Positions 33,555 to 44,820 of a DNA stretch of 64,000 nt are shown one piece after another. The translations under genes and the position numbers were made by a program. The notes beneath the pieces are model-generated. The model saw nothing but the letters and a program-made list of their open reading frames with translations. It was not told where the DNA came from and did no database searches. The first letter of the stretch is position 1. Every line of letters begins with the position of its first letter. The DNA comes from Ailurus styani. Taxonomy: Eukaryota; Chordata; Mammalia; Carnivora; Ailuridae. Location of the stretch: positions 8,464,420 through 8,528,419 of the forward strand of contig LNAC01000030.1 in NCBI GenBank assembly GCA_002007465.1, in the 5' to 3' direction.

Positions 33555-33710
33555 GAAGCTGTGAGATTGTGGGCCAGAGGTTTTATTTTTCTGAGCCTGC
33601 TTCCTTGCCTGTAAGATGGGGCCGATGGCAGCACCCGCTTCTCACAGGTGCGAAAAGGGATTAAATGAGAAAATATTGGGAGTGCACCTGGCACATGGTA
33701 GCTGGCCAGT
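33555..33710 (+). repeat. MIR (sense)
   Basis: TTTCTGAGCCTGCTTCCTTG, TGTAAGATGGGGCCGATGG, ATTAAATGAGAAAATATTGG, CACCTGGCACATGGTAG. Confidence 0.85.
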
Positions 33711-33859
33711 TCCTGGAAACCTTTCCTTTAGCTCCGACTGTGCACTCTTCCAGCATGCAGGGGGCGGCTGGGTTTCCTCTTGTTCTCCACTGGGGGAAGA
33801 AACATCTGATACCATAGTGGCCTCTGAACCAATCAGATCAGGTTAATCTAGAAATTTGG

Positions 33860-34200
33860 TCGAGGAAGGGAATCATTAAAAAATAGTATTTACATGCCAT
33901 AAACCTTTTATTTTAACTTTAAACCTATAAATGTGCATTAAATGGACTTCGTCTTGGTCTTCTGGCTTAAGTCAGCCCTGAAGGCATCTCCTACAATTTC
34001 CAGTTTGGCTTCTTTGAAGTGGAAAGTGAGGGTAAAGATGCCTACGAAGCAATACGAATCCAGGAGAATCTAGATTTTACCATTTCCCCCAATCTTTTAA
34101 CACGTCCCACTCATACCAAATTCAATTTTTTCTTAGCAACTTGCCTCGGCCAAGTCTTTCCAAGGTGTTCAACCTAGTTTCCTAGAAAGAGACACTCCTG
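33860..34200. other. AT-rich repeat-free stretch upstream of P1
   Basis: No repeat family matched; it differs in base composition from its GC-rich flanks. Candidate non-coding element, about 2.8 kb upstream of P1. Confidence 0.3.
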
Positions 34201-34234
34201 TTTTGCATCATATCACTGATAACATTGCCTTGCT

Positions 34235-34560
34235 CTTAGTGAGGGTCCAATCAGGAAAACAGAAACTGCTTTGAGTATCGGAAAAGGAGGAAAGTTGACT
34301 GCGGGGTTGTTGGCAGCACGGGTGTTGGAAGAGCTGAGAAGCCAAACCATGATGGTGAGGAGCCCTGAGATCAGCCGCGGCAGGAAGCCACTGCCACCCT
34401 TTGGCAAGAGAGATGCAGGGCGAGGCGGTGTTGCCAGCACGCCCTCCCCCACCTGCGGAAGCAGAAGCATGGTAGAACCGAGTAGCATTTGCTGGAGGCA
34501 CAGAGGGGACTCAGTCACTATGGCAATACCCCCAAGACAAATAACAAAGAGACTCTCTCT
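34235..34560. repeat. Ancient interspersed repeat, family not assigned
   Basis: GGGTCCAATCAGGAAAACAG, GTTGGAAGAGCTGAGAAGCC and GAAGCCACTGCCACCCT recur in mammalian genomes in this order, from memory. Confidence 0.4.
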
Positions 34561-37374
34561 TCCTCCCGTCCTTTAACTTCCTCCCAGTGTCTCCCATCGA
34601 TGGAGTGGAGCCGGAACCAGCTGACTTAATGGAATCAGAGCCCAGCATTATAGACCCTAAGGGGGGAAGGGAGATGAATGGATCTGAGGAAAAAATGGCC
34701 CCAGACTGGTGTAATATCCAATGAAGTTTTGTAACTATGAAAACCCAACTGGCCTCAATGGATTTGAGAACAAACTCAACTGCTGTTTGCCAGGTTGACA
34801 GCTCAGTGGGTTGGTGGGAGCAGAAGGTGTGGATTTCAGCAAGGGATCTGCTAGCCAAGGGGATCGATTATCATTCAACACCAGAAATACCAGTGACCCA
34901 CCAGAGCCGGTTACATGGAGATTAGTTAAGAAAGTACCTACTATGAATGGTGATAAAATCTGTTCTCTCAACCTTTGTGCAGAGCTGAAACTTTCACTAT
35001 AACTTTAAGCTACAGTGACTGGGGAGAGATGCCACCAATCGTGAGAACTGGCTGCCAGGCCCATCTAGGAACTTTAGAAAAATGGCACACCCCTGCGCCC
35101 GCGGGGCCTTCCCAATATCCTGCAGGATAGGGGTGGCTCTCTTGGATTTTCTGATGCGGAAAAGACTAATTCCAGGGATTAACTCCCAAGTTCTAGCCTC
35201 TAGGAGTCAGCTAGGATGAAAAGGGCAAGAGGATTGAAGAAGGCACTGGTCTTAGTGTTCAAATTCTGGCTTTCCACCAGCAAATCACAGTGCTGGGTTC
35301 AATGCTGGGATGCGACACCTGCTGTGGGCTGCCCAGGGCTCTCCACTCAGGCCCCCGCACAAATACATCAAGATAAGGTTCAGCCGGCCCCCTCCCCCAA
35401 TTCTCTCCAACCCCAGCCAGGTCTACACCTGCTCTAGTGCAGGCCCACGTTCGGGGTAGAGGAGGAGGCCTGCAGGCCACACAGCCCACCCAGGAGCCAG
35501 GATACCCAGGCTAAGCCAAGGATCCGTGGCTAAGATCCTACAATTCAGGAGGCACATATGCCAAGAGCTTTGTGCCCAGTGTCTCCAATGGTGGCCTCAG
35601 GCCAGCCAACCATGGCCAGTTTGCAGGGGGCAGTCAGAGGGGTGAAGAGATCTGCCGTGGTCACCGCTCTGCAGGTGGAAAAAGCAGGATTCAACCCCAG
35701 CCTGCTCTCCACCTGCTTTCTGGGCTCCTTCTCCCCTCCCCACCCTCAGCCTCTCTCTTTCCTGTTGTTTGTTTCAAAAAACTGCTCATGGTGCCCCCTT
35801 CAGCACCAAAGCCCTCCCCTGTCCTCCTCCCCCTTCCTGCATCAGCCCCCTTCTTCCAGGCTCCCCTCCACTGGACCCCTCAAGGCCACGCCAGGGCAGC
35901 TGTGCGGTCACATAGGTTCGGTGGCACCGAGGACCTTATGCCTGTCCTTAGCCACTGCATCTGCCTCACCACGGACCCAGCAGCTCTACTCAAAGCTTTT
36001 CCTCCTGCCTGAAATTCCACCACAAGTGCCCCTCTGGGTCCGGATATGCGTCCGTCCTAAGTCCTGTTACAAAGGCAGATGTGATTGGGTGCAGGAGCAG
36101 TGGAGCCCTGCAGAGGGGTTGGCCCCCTGGGGGGGGGGACAGGGAGAATGGGGGCTGAATTCCACCCCAGATGGGGCTGTCACCTCTCTCTCTGGGGAGA
36201 GAGTCCCCCACCCCCGCCTCGACTAAAGGGTCTCTGCCGCTCCCCCATCCCCCATCCCACTACCACGCCTGCACAAAGCCAATCAGGCAGACGCCGCAGA
36301 GATGGTCCTCACTTCACAGCCCGGGACACCGAGGCTCCCAAAGGAAGGGCCTCACGTACAGCCGCGTGGTGAGAAGGGGATTCAACCGCACGTGTGCGGC
36401 TGCCATGTTCCCCAAACCCCTTGACCTCTCTCCTCTCCCTCAAATCCCCTCTGGGGAGGTCCACGTGCTGGGGACGTGGAGGCGGAAGAGCCAGGTTCAG
36501 ACCCCAGCTTTGGGATCCCAAGTCATCACGTGGGATGTCAGTTGGTCCTATCAGCACCTCACTGCCCTCACCTGTAAAATGGGGAAACCCCAAAGCCCCT
36601 CTTTCCCAGGGTGTGCCGGTGAGGGGGGACCCCCCGGGAAGGGCACATGGCGGACACTCAGGCTAAGGGCTTGAGGGCCCGGGGTGGCCACAGGGGTGGG
36701 GGTGGGGTAGGGAGAGGAGGAGGGCAGAACTGGCGGCCCGAGGGGGTGTGAGCCTGACTCACAACCTTCCCCTGGTTCCTGAGGCCCCCAGCAGATTGCC
36801 ACCACCCAGTCCCACCAAAGCCCCCCTGGGAGAGGCCCTGGCCCTCCCGCTGCTAGGGACTGTCCCCAGCAGAGCACTGCCTGAGCCTGGGTCCCAGGCC
36901 ACAGAACCTCCCTGAGACGCTGGTCAGCCCGGCGGCCTCTTGTGTTCCTTTGAGACCTGGAAAATCTTGCCCACGGGACGCTGTCCCTGCTCAGTGTCCT
37001 GGACTCCTCAAAGGAAGAAAGAAAACCCCAAACTGCAGCCCCTTTTGGCTCATAAAACCATCTTTCTCCGAGTCTTTCGGTGGAATAATCTATTTTTAGC
37101 ATCAAAGAGCTCTGCCAGGGGCCTAGACCTGCTGAGGGACAGCTCTGTGTGACCACAAAGGGGCGGGAGGCAGGCACTCCTCAAGGGGTGGGGTGGGAGG
37201 GTGGCAGGAAGGGTGCCCCCACCCGCGGGGCTGGCTGAGGGGGGCCTCGGAGGGCCACAGGTTGGGCACTCCTGCCCGGGGCTCCTCCCTTCCCATTCAG
37301 GGAGCTTGTCTGGCCCGGTCCTGTGCCCCCAGTTCCCCCGTTTCCTCTCACACATGCTCCCCACAAACCTGATA
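34561..37374. other. Unique intergenic sequence, GC-rich after 35.2 kb
   Basis: Short MIR-like cores occur near 36315 and 36560. Open frames up to 222 codons are GC-driven and show no domain. Nothing else supported. Confidence 0.4.
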
Positions 37375-37570
37375 ATAACAACCGTGACAATAATCATAAA
37401 CTAGCGCTTACCATGTGCCAGGCATTCTTCCAAGAGGCTTCTGTCAATTAATTCACTTAATTCTCATGGTAACCTGACCATCGAACAGATAAGGATCTTG
37501 AGATGCAGAGAGGTTCACTGACTTGCTCAGGTTCAGCTCAGAGGGGTGGAACGAGGACTTGAACCCTACA
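37375..37570 (-). repeat. MIR (antisense)
   Basis: CATGTGCCAGGCATTCTTCC, TTCACTTAATTCTCATGG, AGATGCAGAGAGGTTCACTG, GGACTTGAACCC. Confidence 0.9.
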
Positions 37571-37745
37571 GCCATTTCGCCATGATTTAGTCTCATTTTA
37601 CAGCTGAAGAGAAGGGGCTCAGAGAAACTGATGAACTTGCTCCAAATAACCTGGATTCGAAATGGTAAGGTCAGGGTTCATGACCAAGCTCTCTGACCCC
37701 AGTCCCCTGCCTCCGGACACCCGGGACCTCGGTTACTCCTCCAAG

Positions 37746-37773
37746 TGGGGTGTGGGGGGTGGGGGGTGGGGGG
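37746..37773 (+). other. TGGGGGG tandem, strong G-quadruplex candidate
   Basis: GTGGGG followed by three TGGGGGG-type units gives four closely spaced G runs. Confidence 0.7.
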
Positions 37774-37774
37774 T

Positions 37775-37870
37775 ACTCGCATTGTAATGAGAAGGAAACT
37801 GAGGCCCAGAGATGAAGGGACTCCTTTGTGCTTGCAGAGTCGGAAGAGGTGGAGCTGGAATTCCTGAAGC
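37775..37870 (-). repeat. MIR core (antisense)
   Basis: AGAAGGAAACTGAGGCCCAG then AGATGAAGGGACTCC. Confidence 0.65.
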
Positions 37871-38349
37871 CTTTTCTGCTCCCCCGAACCTCCCACCCTA
37901 CACCCAACCCCCAACCCCTAACCCCTGCTGCTCTTCTTAGAGGGCCAGGCCCCAAGGGAAGCCAGGATCAGGTTGTAATGTTTAAAAACCGATTTGGTCT
38001 TTAATGTTATTCCCCCCCATCTCATTCCCCTCCTCTCTCCCTCTCTCAATCATAATGACCCCGTTTGCAGGGGTGTGCCGGCCAGCAAATTTGCTGACCC
38101 AGGCAAAAGGAAGGGGGGTGTCATTATGTGGTTGGGAAATGGTGGGGCGTTTCGTATGCCACCGATCTAGCATCCCAGGAATTTCAGCAACCCTGAAGGA
38201 AATGAGAGAATTAGCTACCATCCAGGGCTGTGGCTTCCTTGTCGCTGTGTGTGTGCATTTTCTTGACTTTAAACTAGGGCTCTTTGAGCGTGTGTACATA
38301 AGAGGCAGCGTTGCAGGAAGAGGGGCTTTCTGAGGCGAGGTGAGAGCCC

Positions 38350-38475
38350 CTCTAGTCAGGAAGGCTGCAGGCTGAGGCTGACACTTAGGGGAACCAGGCT
38401 CAGAGAGGGGCAGGAACTTGCCCTAGGCCACACAGCTAAGGCCAAGGTGTACATCCAGTGACTCACAGCCTGATG
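38350..38475 (-). repeat. MIR fragment (antisense)
   Basis: CAGGCTCAGAGAGGGGCAGG, CCCTAGGCCACACAGCTAAG. Confidence 0.75.
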
Positions 38476-39662
38476 CTCTTTCTGTGATGTCAGACTCTGC
38501 AAGTAACTTACTGTGTAAAATCAGACAAATTCTTTTCCTTCCCTGGGTCATTTCTCCTCATCGGTGGAAGGAGGGGGTGAGATCATTGTCTTTGTTTCAT
38601 TTCCCCTATAGACAGACCCTGAATTTCAGGAATACGTGTAAGCAGTGTATCTGGGAAGATCCCAGGAAGCAGGGATGAGGGAGGGCAAAGTGACACAAGG
38701 AAGGGGAGGCAGCCCATCCACAGAAGGTACAAGAACAAGCAGCCACTCTGGGCACCTGGAGCTCTGCCCCACTGGGGATGCTCTGAGGACTTGACTGGAA
38801 TACCATGAGGAACTGCTACGCAGGGAAGGGGGAGCTGGGGTATGAATCCACCAACTCTAATCTCTCGTTGGTTGAGGATTGTTCTAATTATGATGATTCC
38901 CCAAGAGTTCTCGCTTCTTTCCCAGGGCAAAGTTCACTCAAGGCCAGAAAACATCCTCAGGCCAACCTGTCCTGTAGGGAAACTATCTATTCAGGCTGGA
39001 TAGAGGATTTCTAAGGCATCTTTCAGGCTCATAGGCGGGGATTCACCGTTTCACACACTGTACCTTCATCTGTATCTGCTCTCAACCCTTCTAAAGTACC
39101 AGGAAATCAGGGAAATGATGTGCTGGCACAGTTGGCGGGGTTCAAGATCACTCCCTCACCACTTGTCCCAGGGCCTGTGATTCCCTTGTCCATGCTTCAG
39201 CTGTTAGCCCTTGGTTTTTAAATAGTGTCTGGTGGAACCCCTGGTAGCCAATACCTTGGGGTGCCCCCGAGGAGGGATGTACCAAGGATTAGGCTGAATG
39301 GAGGAAGGGGGAGTCTGTTCTCTCCACCATTTCCACCAGAGAAGACTGCTTTATTTATTTTTTAATTTTTATTTTAGCTTTTATTTTTTTCTTCAAAGTT
39401 ATAAATGCTCATAGTTTAAACAGTCAAATGTTTCTAAAAGACTTTCCTTTCCACTCCTTAGAGAAACCATTTCCAACTCCTTTAACTGTTTCTTTTAGTA
39501 TTTATTCTATCTCTCCAAAAAACCATGCTTACCAAGCTCATTGTGATTCTTCAGTTCTAGGCATTACCTGTTGACCTTTCACCAGGGAAGAGGATTTGGC
39601 TCCCATCTATCTGCTCTCTCTTTACCATGCGCCCCTTCCATTCTCCCAGGATAGTTATTTTA

Positions 39663-39839
39663 TATTATCTTTTAAAGATTTTATTTATTTATTTGACAGA
39701 GAGAGAGAAAGAGAGATCACAAGTAGGTAGAGAGGCAGGCAGAGGGAGAGGGGGAGCAGGCTCCCCGCTGAGCAGGACCCTGAGATCATGACCTGAGCCA
39801 AAGGCAGAGGCCTAACCCACTGAGCCACCCAGGTGCCCC
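39663..39839 (-). mobile_element. CAN SINE, antisense
   Basis: TTTTAAAGATTTTATTTATT tail complement, a GA-rich (CT-rich in sense) stretch, GATCATGACCTGAGCC, and a GAGCCACCCAGGTGCCCC head complement. Target-site duplications AGGATAGTTATTTTA lie at 39648-39662 and 39840-39854. Confidence 0.96.
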
Positions 39840-41037
39840 AGGATAGTTATTTTAGTTAGATTATTTGTTACTATTTGCCTCTTTACAACTGGGTAAATGC
39901 TTTTTTTCACCGCTGAGTCATATGTATGTTTTAAATACATTTCCTTGCTTTTACAGCTTTTTGTTTTCCCTGGAGTTGTAGTTTGTTTAGCTTTTCATTT
40001 GCATAATTTTCTGTGTACTTACCACTGATTCATCCCCAAACTCTCCATGAGCTTTCCAAATCTTCTACTAGGAAATTCAATAACAACAGGTATTTTATTT
40101 ATTTTAATTTTCGAAGTCCTCTTTCCTGGAATCCCCTACCTTCTCCAGTCTGGACTGGTTACTCTCTAGCCTGTTGCTCAGCTGTCAGCCCGGGATCTTC
40201 TTTCACTCTCAACTCATCTTCTTTCACTTTCATTCTCTTTGCCTCTCTTACACAGGAATCTTCGTTTCCTGGATTCTTTCTCTTTCTTGGTTTACTCCCT
40301 TTGATGGTAGCTTCCTGAGAAAGGGTACATTTATTTGTGAACGCGTTACATTTGATGATAATTTCAATCATACTCTATGGATAGTTTGAAATCATGTTTG
40401 AAATAACTTTTCCTTTTCAGAGATATTTTTCCATTGTCTTTTTGCTTTATGTGCTGCTATTCTTAAGTCTGATGACATTCTAATCTCTGAAAATAGCCTG
40501 TTTTTTCTCTCTCTGAAAACTTTGAAGATATTCTCTTTGTCCCAGGTGTTCTGAAATTCTACAGTGAGGTGCCTTTGTGTGGTTCTATTTTCATCCATTG
40601 TTACAGACATTCAACCAGCCCCATGATCTGAATGTTCAGATCATTCCCAGGTAGTTTGCATGGATTATTTCTTTGATCATTTTCTCTCTTTCCTTTTCAC
40701 TGTTCTCTCTTTTTGTTGAGCTTTCTAAAATCCTAAATTATTTAAGATTCTAATATCTTTTAAAATTCTTACTCTTTCTTATTATCTGTGTTGTGTTTTT
40801 TTAGTCTTTTGGGGGAAGATATCTTTTTCCTTCAGTGTTTCCACTCTAAACGAGTTTCTCATTTCTGTTTTAGTAATTTGAATTTGTGCTTTTTGGGTTC
40901 TAATGATCACATTTCATATCTGTTTATTCTTATTGCATAGTTGCACTACCTTCTCATATCTCTCTAAGGATATTAATGATAGAATTTTTAAAAAAGATTT
41001 AATCTCCCTGCCTAGTGTGCTTCCTTTAAGTCACTTG

Positions 41038-41068
41038 CTTTTGTTTGTTTGTTTGTTTGTTTGTTTTT
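41038..41068 (+). repeat. TTTG microsatellite
   Basis: Seven or so TTTG units in a row. Confidence 0.95.
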
Positions 41069-41969
41069 GTTTTGCCTTGTCTTTCCTAGTAGTGGTTTTC
41101 TTTATATGGCTGATGATCCTTGTCTGTAAGCTTTATTTAATAGTGGGGAAACTCTGATGGGAACCTTTGTATAATTGTGTGGGACTGCCTGATTCTGGAT
41201 TTCATACAGAAGGAGTCTGGCTCAGTCATTTCCTTGTTTAGTGTCTTTGGATCTTTCCCCTTAGTCTGCTGAGATTCCCTGGGGTAGACACTTCTAATGT
41301 GCTTGGAGGTTATTGGAGTGGCTGCCAGTGTTCTGGGGCAAGAGAGTCCTACATGCATATACATTATTTTCACTTGATCCTTCATTTTCAGTGCGGTACC
41401 TTCTGCCTTTTATGTGGCTGGTCCCCTCCTGACCAGAGAGCCTCTGGTTTTTTCTCCTACCAAAAAAATAAGCCTCAATTACTTTACTGGGGTGAGGGAG
41501 AAGATCAGAGGGTCTAACTACTTCCTACAGATTTTCAAATAGTCCTGCTGGTCTCAGTCCCTTCCTTATACATGCTTTGTACCCAGTCCCTGGTTCTTTG
41601 GCTGTTTTTGCCATATAGGAAGCTGAGCGGCTCCCTGGCTTTCCCCACAGCTCTGTCTGTGGAGAATTCATGTCTCTTGGGTCTGCCGAGTCAGTGACTT
41701 CTCACACAAATGCTTTCCAGATTCCTATACCCTGTTGTTGTTGTCTTTTTTCCTGTTCTCTTTGACCTTGTAGGCTCAGGCCTAAAAAACCTTCAAAACC
41801 AAAAAGCACACAACCACCTACCAACTAACATCAACCCTCTATAGATAGGAAGCAGAGGTAAATGCACGCTTTTCATCCACTCCTTTCTGTTATTCTAAGT
41901 TGTGGGGAAGATTTTGTTTGGAATATCTTATTTGTGTTTGGGAAGACTCAATTTTTAAAAGCTGCAAAT

Positions 41970-42250
41970 ACTCCCCAAATTAATTTATAAACTATATTAA
42001 CAAAACTAATCCAAAACCCCCACAAGATTTTTTTTTTTACAGAACTTGAAAAATTGTTTCTAGAGCTCACATAGAAAAATAAATAGCCAAGAAAAGCCAA
42101 GATGATTCTGTAAAGAGGAGCAAGGAGGGGAGGGTCGCTCTGCCAAACACCAGGATCTAGGATGTTATGGTCATGAAGTCAGAGAGGTACCAGAGCAAGA
42201 CTGCACAACCAGCCAATGAGTCAAAATAAAGAACCCAGAAACCGATGCCT
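41970..42250 (+). repeat. Old L1 ORF2 3' fragment
   Basis: TCTAGAGCTCACATAGAAAA, CCAAGAAAAGCCAAGATGAT, GTCGCTCTGCCAAACACCAG and TAAAGAACCCAGAAACCGAT follow the L1 ORF2 end in order. Strongly diverged, no open frame. Confidence 0.8.
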
Positions 42251-42254
42251 TCTG

Positions 42255-43360
42255 ACAGCGCATCAGTCAGGATCCTGCAGGAAATGGTCAAAGGTCTAAC
42301 TGAGGGGCCTCAATAAAGCAGATTTATGGATGTGTGGGCGGGGTTAAGGGAACCGGCCTGGGCTGTGGATACACCAGATGCTGGCAGCTGTGGGAAGCTG
42401 TCTCCCAGCCCGAAGGGACCAGGGAGGGGAGATGGTACAGGCACTCAACATCCCTAGTAGAGGGGATGACTCAGGGGAGGAATGCAGATGCCTCCTGCTG
42501 GCGCCTCCCACTGGCTGAACCGCCGCCCCCCTACTTCCTTTACTCTCCCCTCCCCCCCGGGGGCCGGGAAGCCAGAGGGCACAGAGCCCAGATGAGGCAG
42601 GCCATTGGCGTCAGCCTCCAGGTGCGCAGAGCAGGTAGAGAGAGGCGGAGAGCAGCTCTGAGGGAGGAATGGAGTAGAATCCATGCCTGCGGAAGCGGTC
42701 ACCTACCTACCAGAGCCTCCACCCAGGGTTCCCACGGACGAGGCAAGCGTCACAGCTCCCCAAGTGACTTCATCACACGCCGTCCCTCCTTCTGTGAATG
42801 GCACTGCCATCCACACTGTCCCTACGCTAGATCCTGGCTCACTCTCCACTCGGCATTTACTGGTGACATTACCTTGGAAAGTATCCCCGTAGCGCCTCTG
42901 GGCCCTCCACCTGCCAGCCAGATGGGGGGACATGGGCCGGTGTCCCGCCCGAGCTCTCACTGACGTCCCCCTTCCGACAGGAGCCCGGGATTCCCCGCAC
43001 CTGTTCCTCCCACTCCAGCCTTGCAGACCGTGCACCATGTTTCCAGCGCTCCTGTCGCTGCCCATCTCGGGGCCTTCGCCCCTGCCCTAACCTCCCCCGG
43101 GAAGCCGGCCTCCTCCCTGCCGCAGCTCCTTGTCCTCGGAGGAGGAGCTCCTCATCCGGGCTCCTTGCCCTCTCCGTGCTTCTAGCTGCGTTCGTTCCGT
43201 GTGTCTGGCCCCCTCCACCGGTGTGAGTTTTGGAAGACAGGCAGTGGGTCCCCAGCTCCCAGCACAGGCGTCCACGAATGTTTGTTGCATGACCGCACGA
43301 GCAAATGAACGTCCCTGCTTTTCTGAAACACTGAAGAAGAGGGAGCTTGGATACCTGGGC
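42255..43360. other. Mixed unique sequence with mild CpG enrichment
   Basis: Begins with a diverged repeat (CATCAGTCAGGATCCTGCAG). CpG is mildly raised at about 42880-43330, and an L2-like 3' end lies near 43230-43310. A 209-codon open frame (42334-42963) is not supported as a gene. Confidence 0.4.
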
Positions 43361-43369
43361 CAAAAATTC

Positions 43370-43840
43370 ATTTCATTTACTCAATAGCTATGTCTTATGC
43401 ACCTACTATGTGTTACATCAGAAGCTTGGGGCTGGGGACACAGCAGTGAACACAACAGGTCTGATCTCTCCCCTCACAGGACTTAGAGTCTGATGGAAGA
43501 AACAGACATGCAACAAGTAATTTCACGGAGCGTTATTTCATTTTCGTTATGAAAGCTAGTTATGAAAGGGGGCAGTGACGGTTATGCCTCGGGGGGGAGC
43601 CCACATGTGGGGGGCGAGTTCTGGGCAGGGGAGGATTGCTGGAAGAATTGCATGGGCCAAGAACAGAGGAGGGCAAGAGGCTGGCCTGGTTCAGGAGGTG
43701 ATGGAAGGTGCCAGCCGGGAGGAGTGGAGAGGCTGAACAGGCAGGCAGGGGCTGGCTTGGTGGGAGGCGGGTTTGAAAGCAACCCCAGGTGAGGACAGTG
43801 TTGACAAGTCTTGTGGGATGTGATCAGAGTTGCATTTGTA
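43370..43840 (+). repeat. L2 LINE fragment
   Basis: TATGCACCTACTATGTGTTA, GGGGACACAGCAGTGAACAC, GAAACAGACATGCAACAAG, in L2 order, continuing weakly to the SINE. Confidence 0.8.
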
Positions 43841-43843
43841 TAG

Positions 43844-44054
43844 ATCTTTTTTATTTTTTAAAGATTTTATTTAATTATTTGACACACAGAGAGAGACACA
43901 CAGCAAGAGAGGGAACACAAGCAGGGGGAGTGGGAGAGGGAGAAGCAAGCTTCCCGCCAAGCAGGGAGCCAATGCGGGGCTCGATCCCAGACCCCTGGGA
44001 TCATGACCTGAGCCGAAGGCAGACGCTTGAGGACTGACTCACCCAGGTGCCCCA
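43844..44054 (-). mobile_element. CAN SINE, antisense
   Basis: TTTTAAAGATTTTATTTAAT, a GA-rich stretch, GGGATCATGACCTGAGCCG, and a CACCCAGGTGCCCC head complement. Target-site duplications CATTTGTATAG lie at 43833-43843 and 44055-44065. Confidence 0.96.
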
Positions 44055-44364
44055 CATTTGTATAGGTTTCTAGAAAGAGCTAGTTCATGGAGGATGGAGG
44101 GCTGGGGTCAGGGACACATGAGATCTTCAGCCCCTGTAACTAAGGACAGACTGGCATGGTGACTCCCTACCTCCACTCCCTTCATCAGCCTCTGCCGGTG
44201 GCTTCCTGTTAAGGTTAGCCCTGGGGTTCCTGTCCCAACCACCCTAGAGATGAACCAGTCTCCTCTGAATCTGCCCCGTCCCCGGTACCCCTCATAGGCG
44301 CTTCCTGGGAGGACCCGCCTCCTCGGAGAAATGGGCCCTTTCCCAGCTACCCCCAGGCCAACCT

Positions 44365-44820
44365 GACTATCGTGGATTGAACGGTGACCCCCCAAAACAT
44401 ATGTCCACATCCTAATCTCTGGAACCTGTGGTACTACCTTCCAGGGCAGAAGGGTGAGTACTACCTCATGTGGAAACAGATGTGATTTAAATTAAGGATT
44501 TGGAGATGAAGCAATTCTCTGGGATCATCCAGGTGGCCCTAACTGCTGTCGTATGTGTCCTTAGAAGAACCAGGCAAGGGCAGGTAACACAGAAAACAAG
44601 AGGCAGAGATTGGAGGGATGTGGCCCCAAGTCAAGGGATGCTGGTGGACCCCAGAAGCTGGACGAGGCACAGAAGGCCTGTCTAGATGCTCTGGAGACGC
44701 ACGGCCCTGCCAACACTCGTCTCGGACTTCCGGCCTCCGGAGCCACGAGGGACTACATTTCTGTTGTTTTAAGCCCCCCAGTTTGTGGTCGTTTCAGTAG
44801 CCCCGAAAGCTGACACGTAG
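44365..44820 (+). mobile_element. MaLR (MLT1-type) solo LTR
   Basis: ATATGTCCACATCCTAATCT, GGATCATCCAGGTGGCCCTA, GAGGCAGAGATTGGAGGGAT, GACTTCCGGCCTCCGGAGCC, TTTCTGTTGTTTTAAGCC. Same family type as the copy at 12.2 kb. Confidence 0.85.

Larger units (their letters stand above)
39340..41970 (-). repeat. AT-rich nest of ancient L1/HAL1 sequence
   Basis: GC drops sharply for 2.6 kb. The minus-strand frame at 40392-40610 contains HLTVEFQNTWDKENIFKVFR, which resembles the RHI-V-F-N--DKE-IL-A-RE core of L1/HAL1 ORF1 proteins (RNA-binding). The frame is short and broken, so this is a decayed copy. A TTTG microsatellite (41038-41068) and a CAN SINE (39663-39839) lie inside. The family call rests on that one motif and on base composition. 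Confidence 0.5.

Noticed and set aside
36551..37177. 208-codon minus-strand frame, in the same strand as RUNX3
   Set aside because: GC-driven open frame overlapping a MIR core, with no homology recognised. RUNX genes have no coding exon upstream of the P1 exon.
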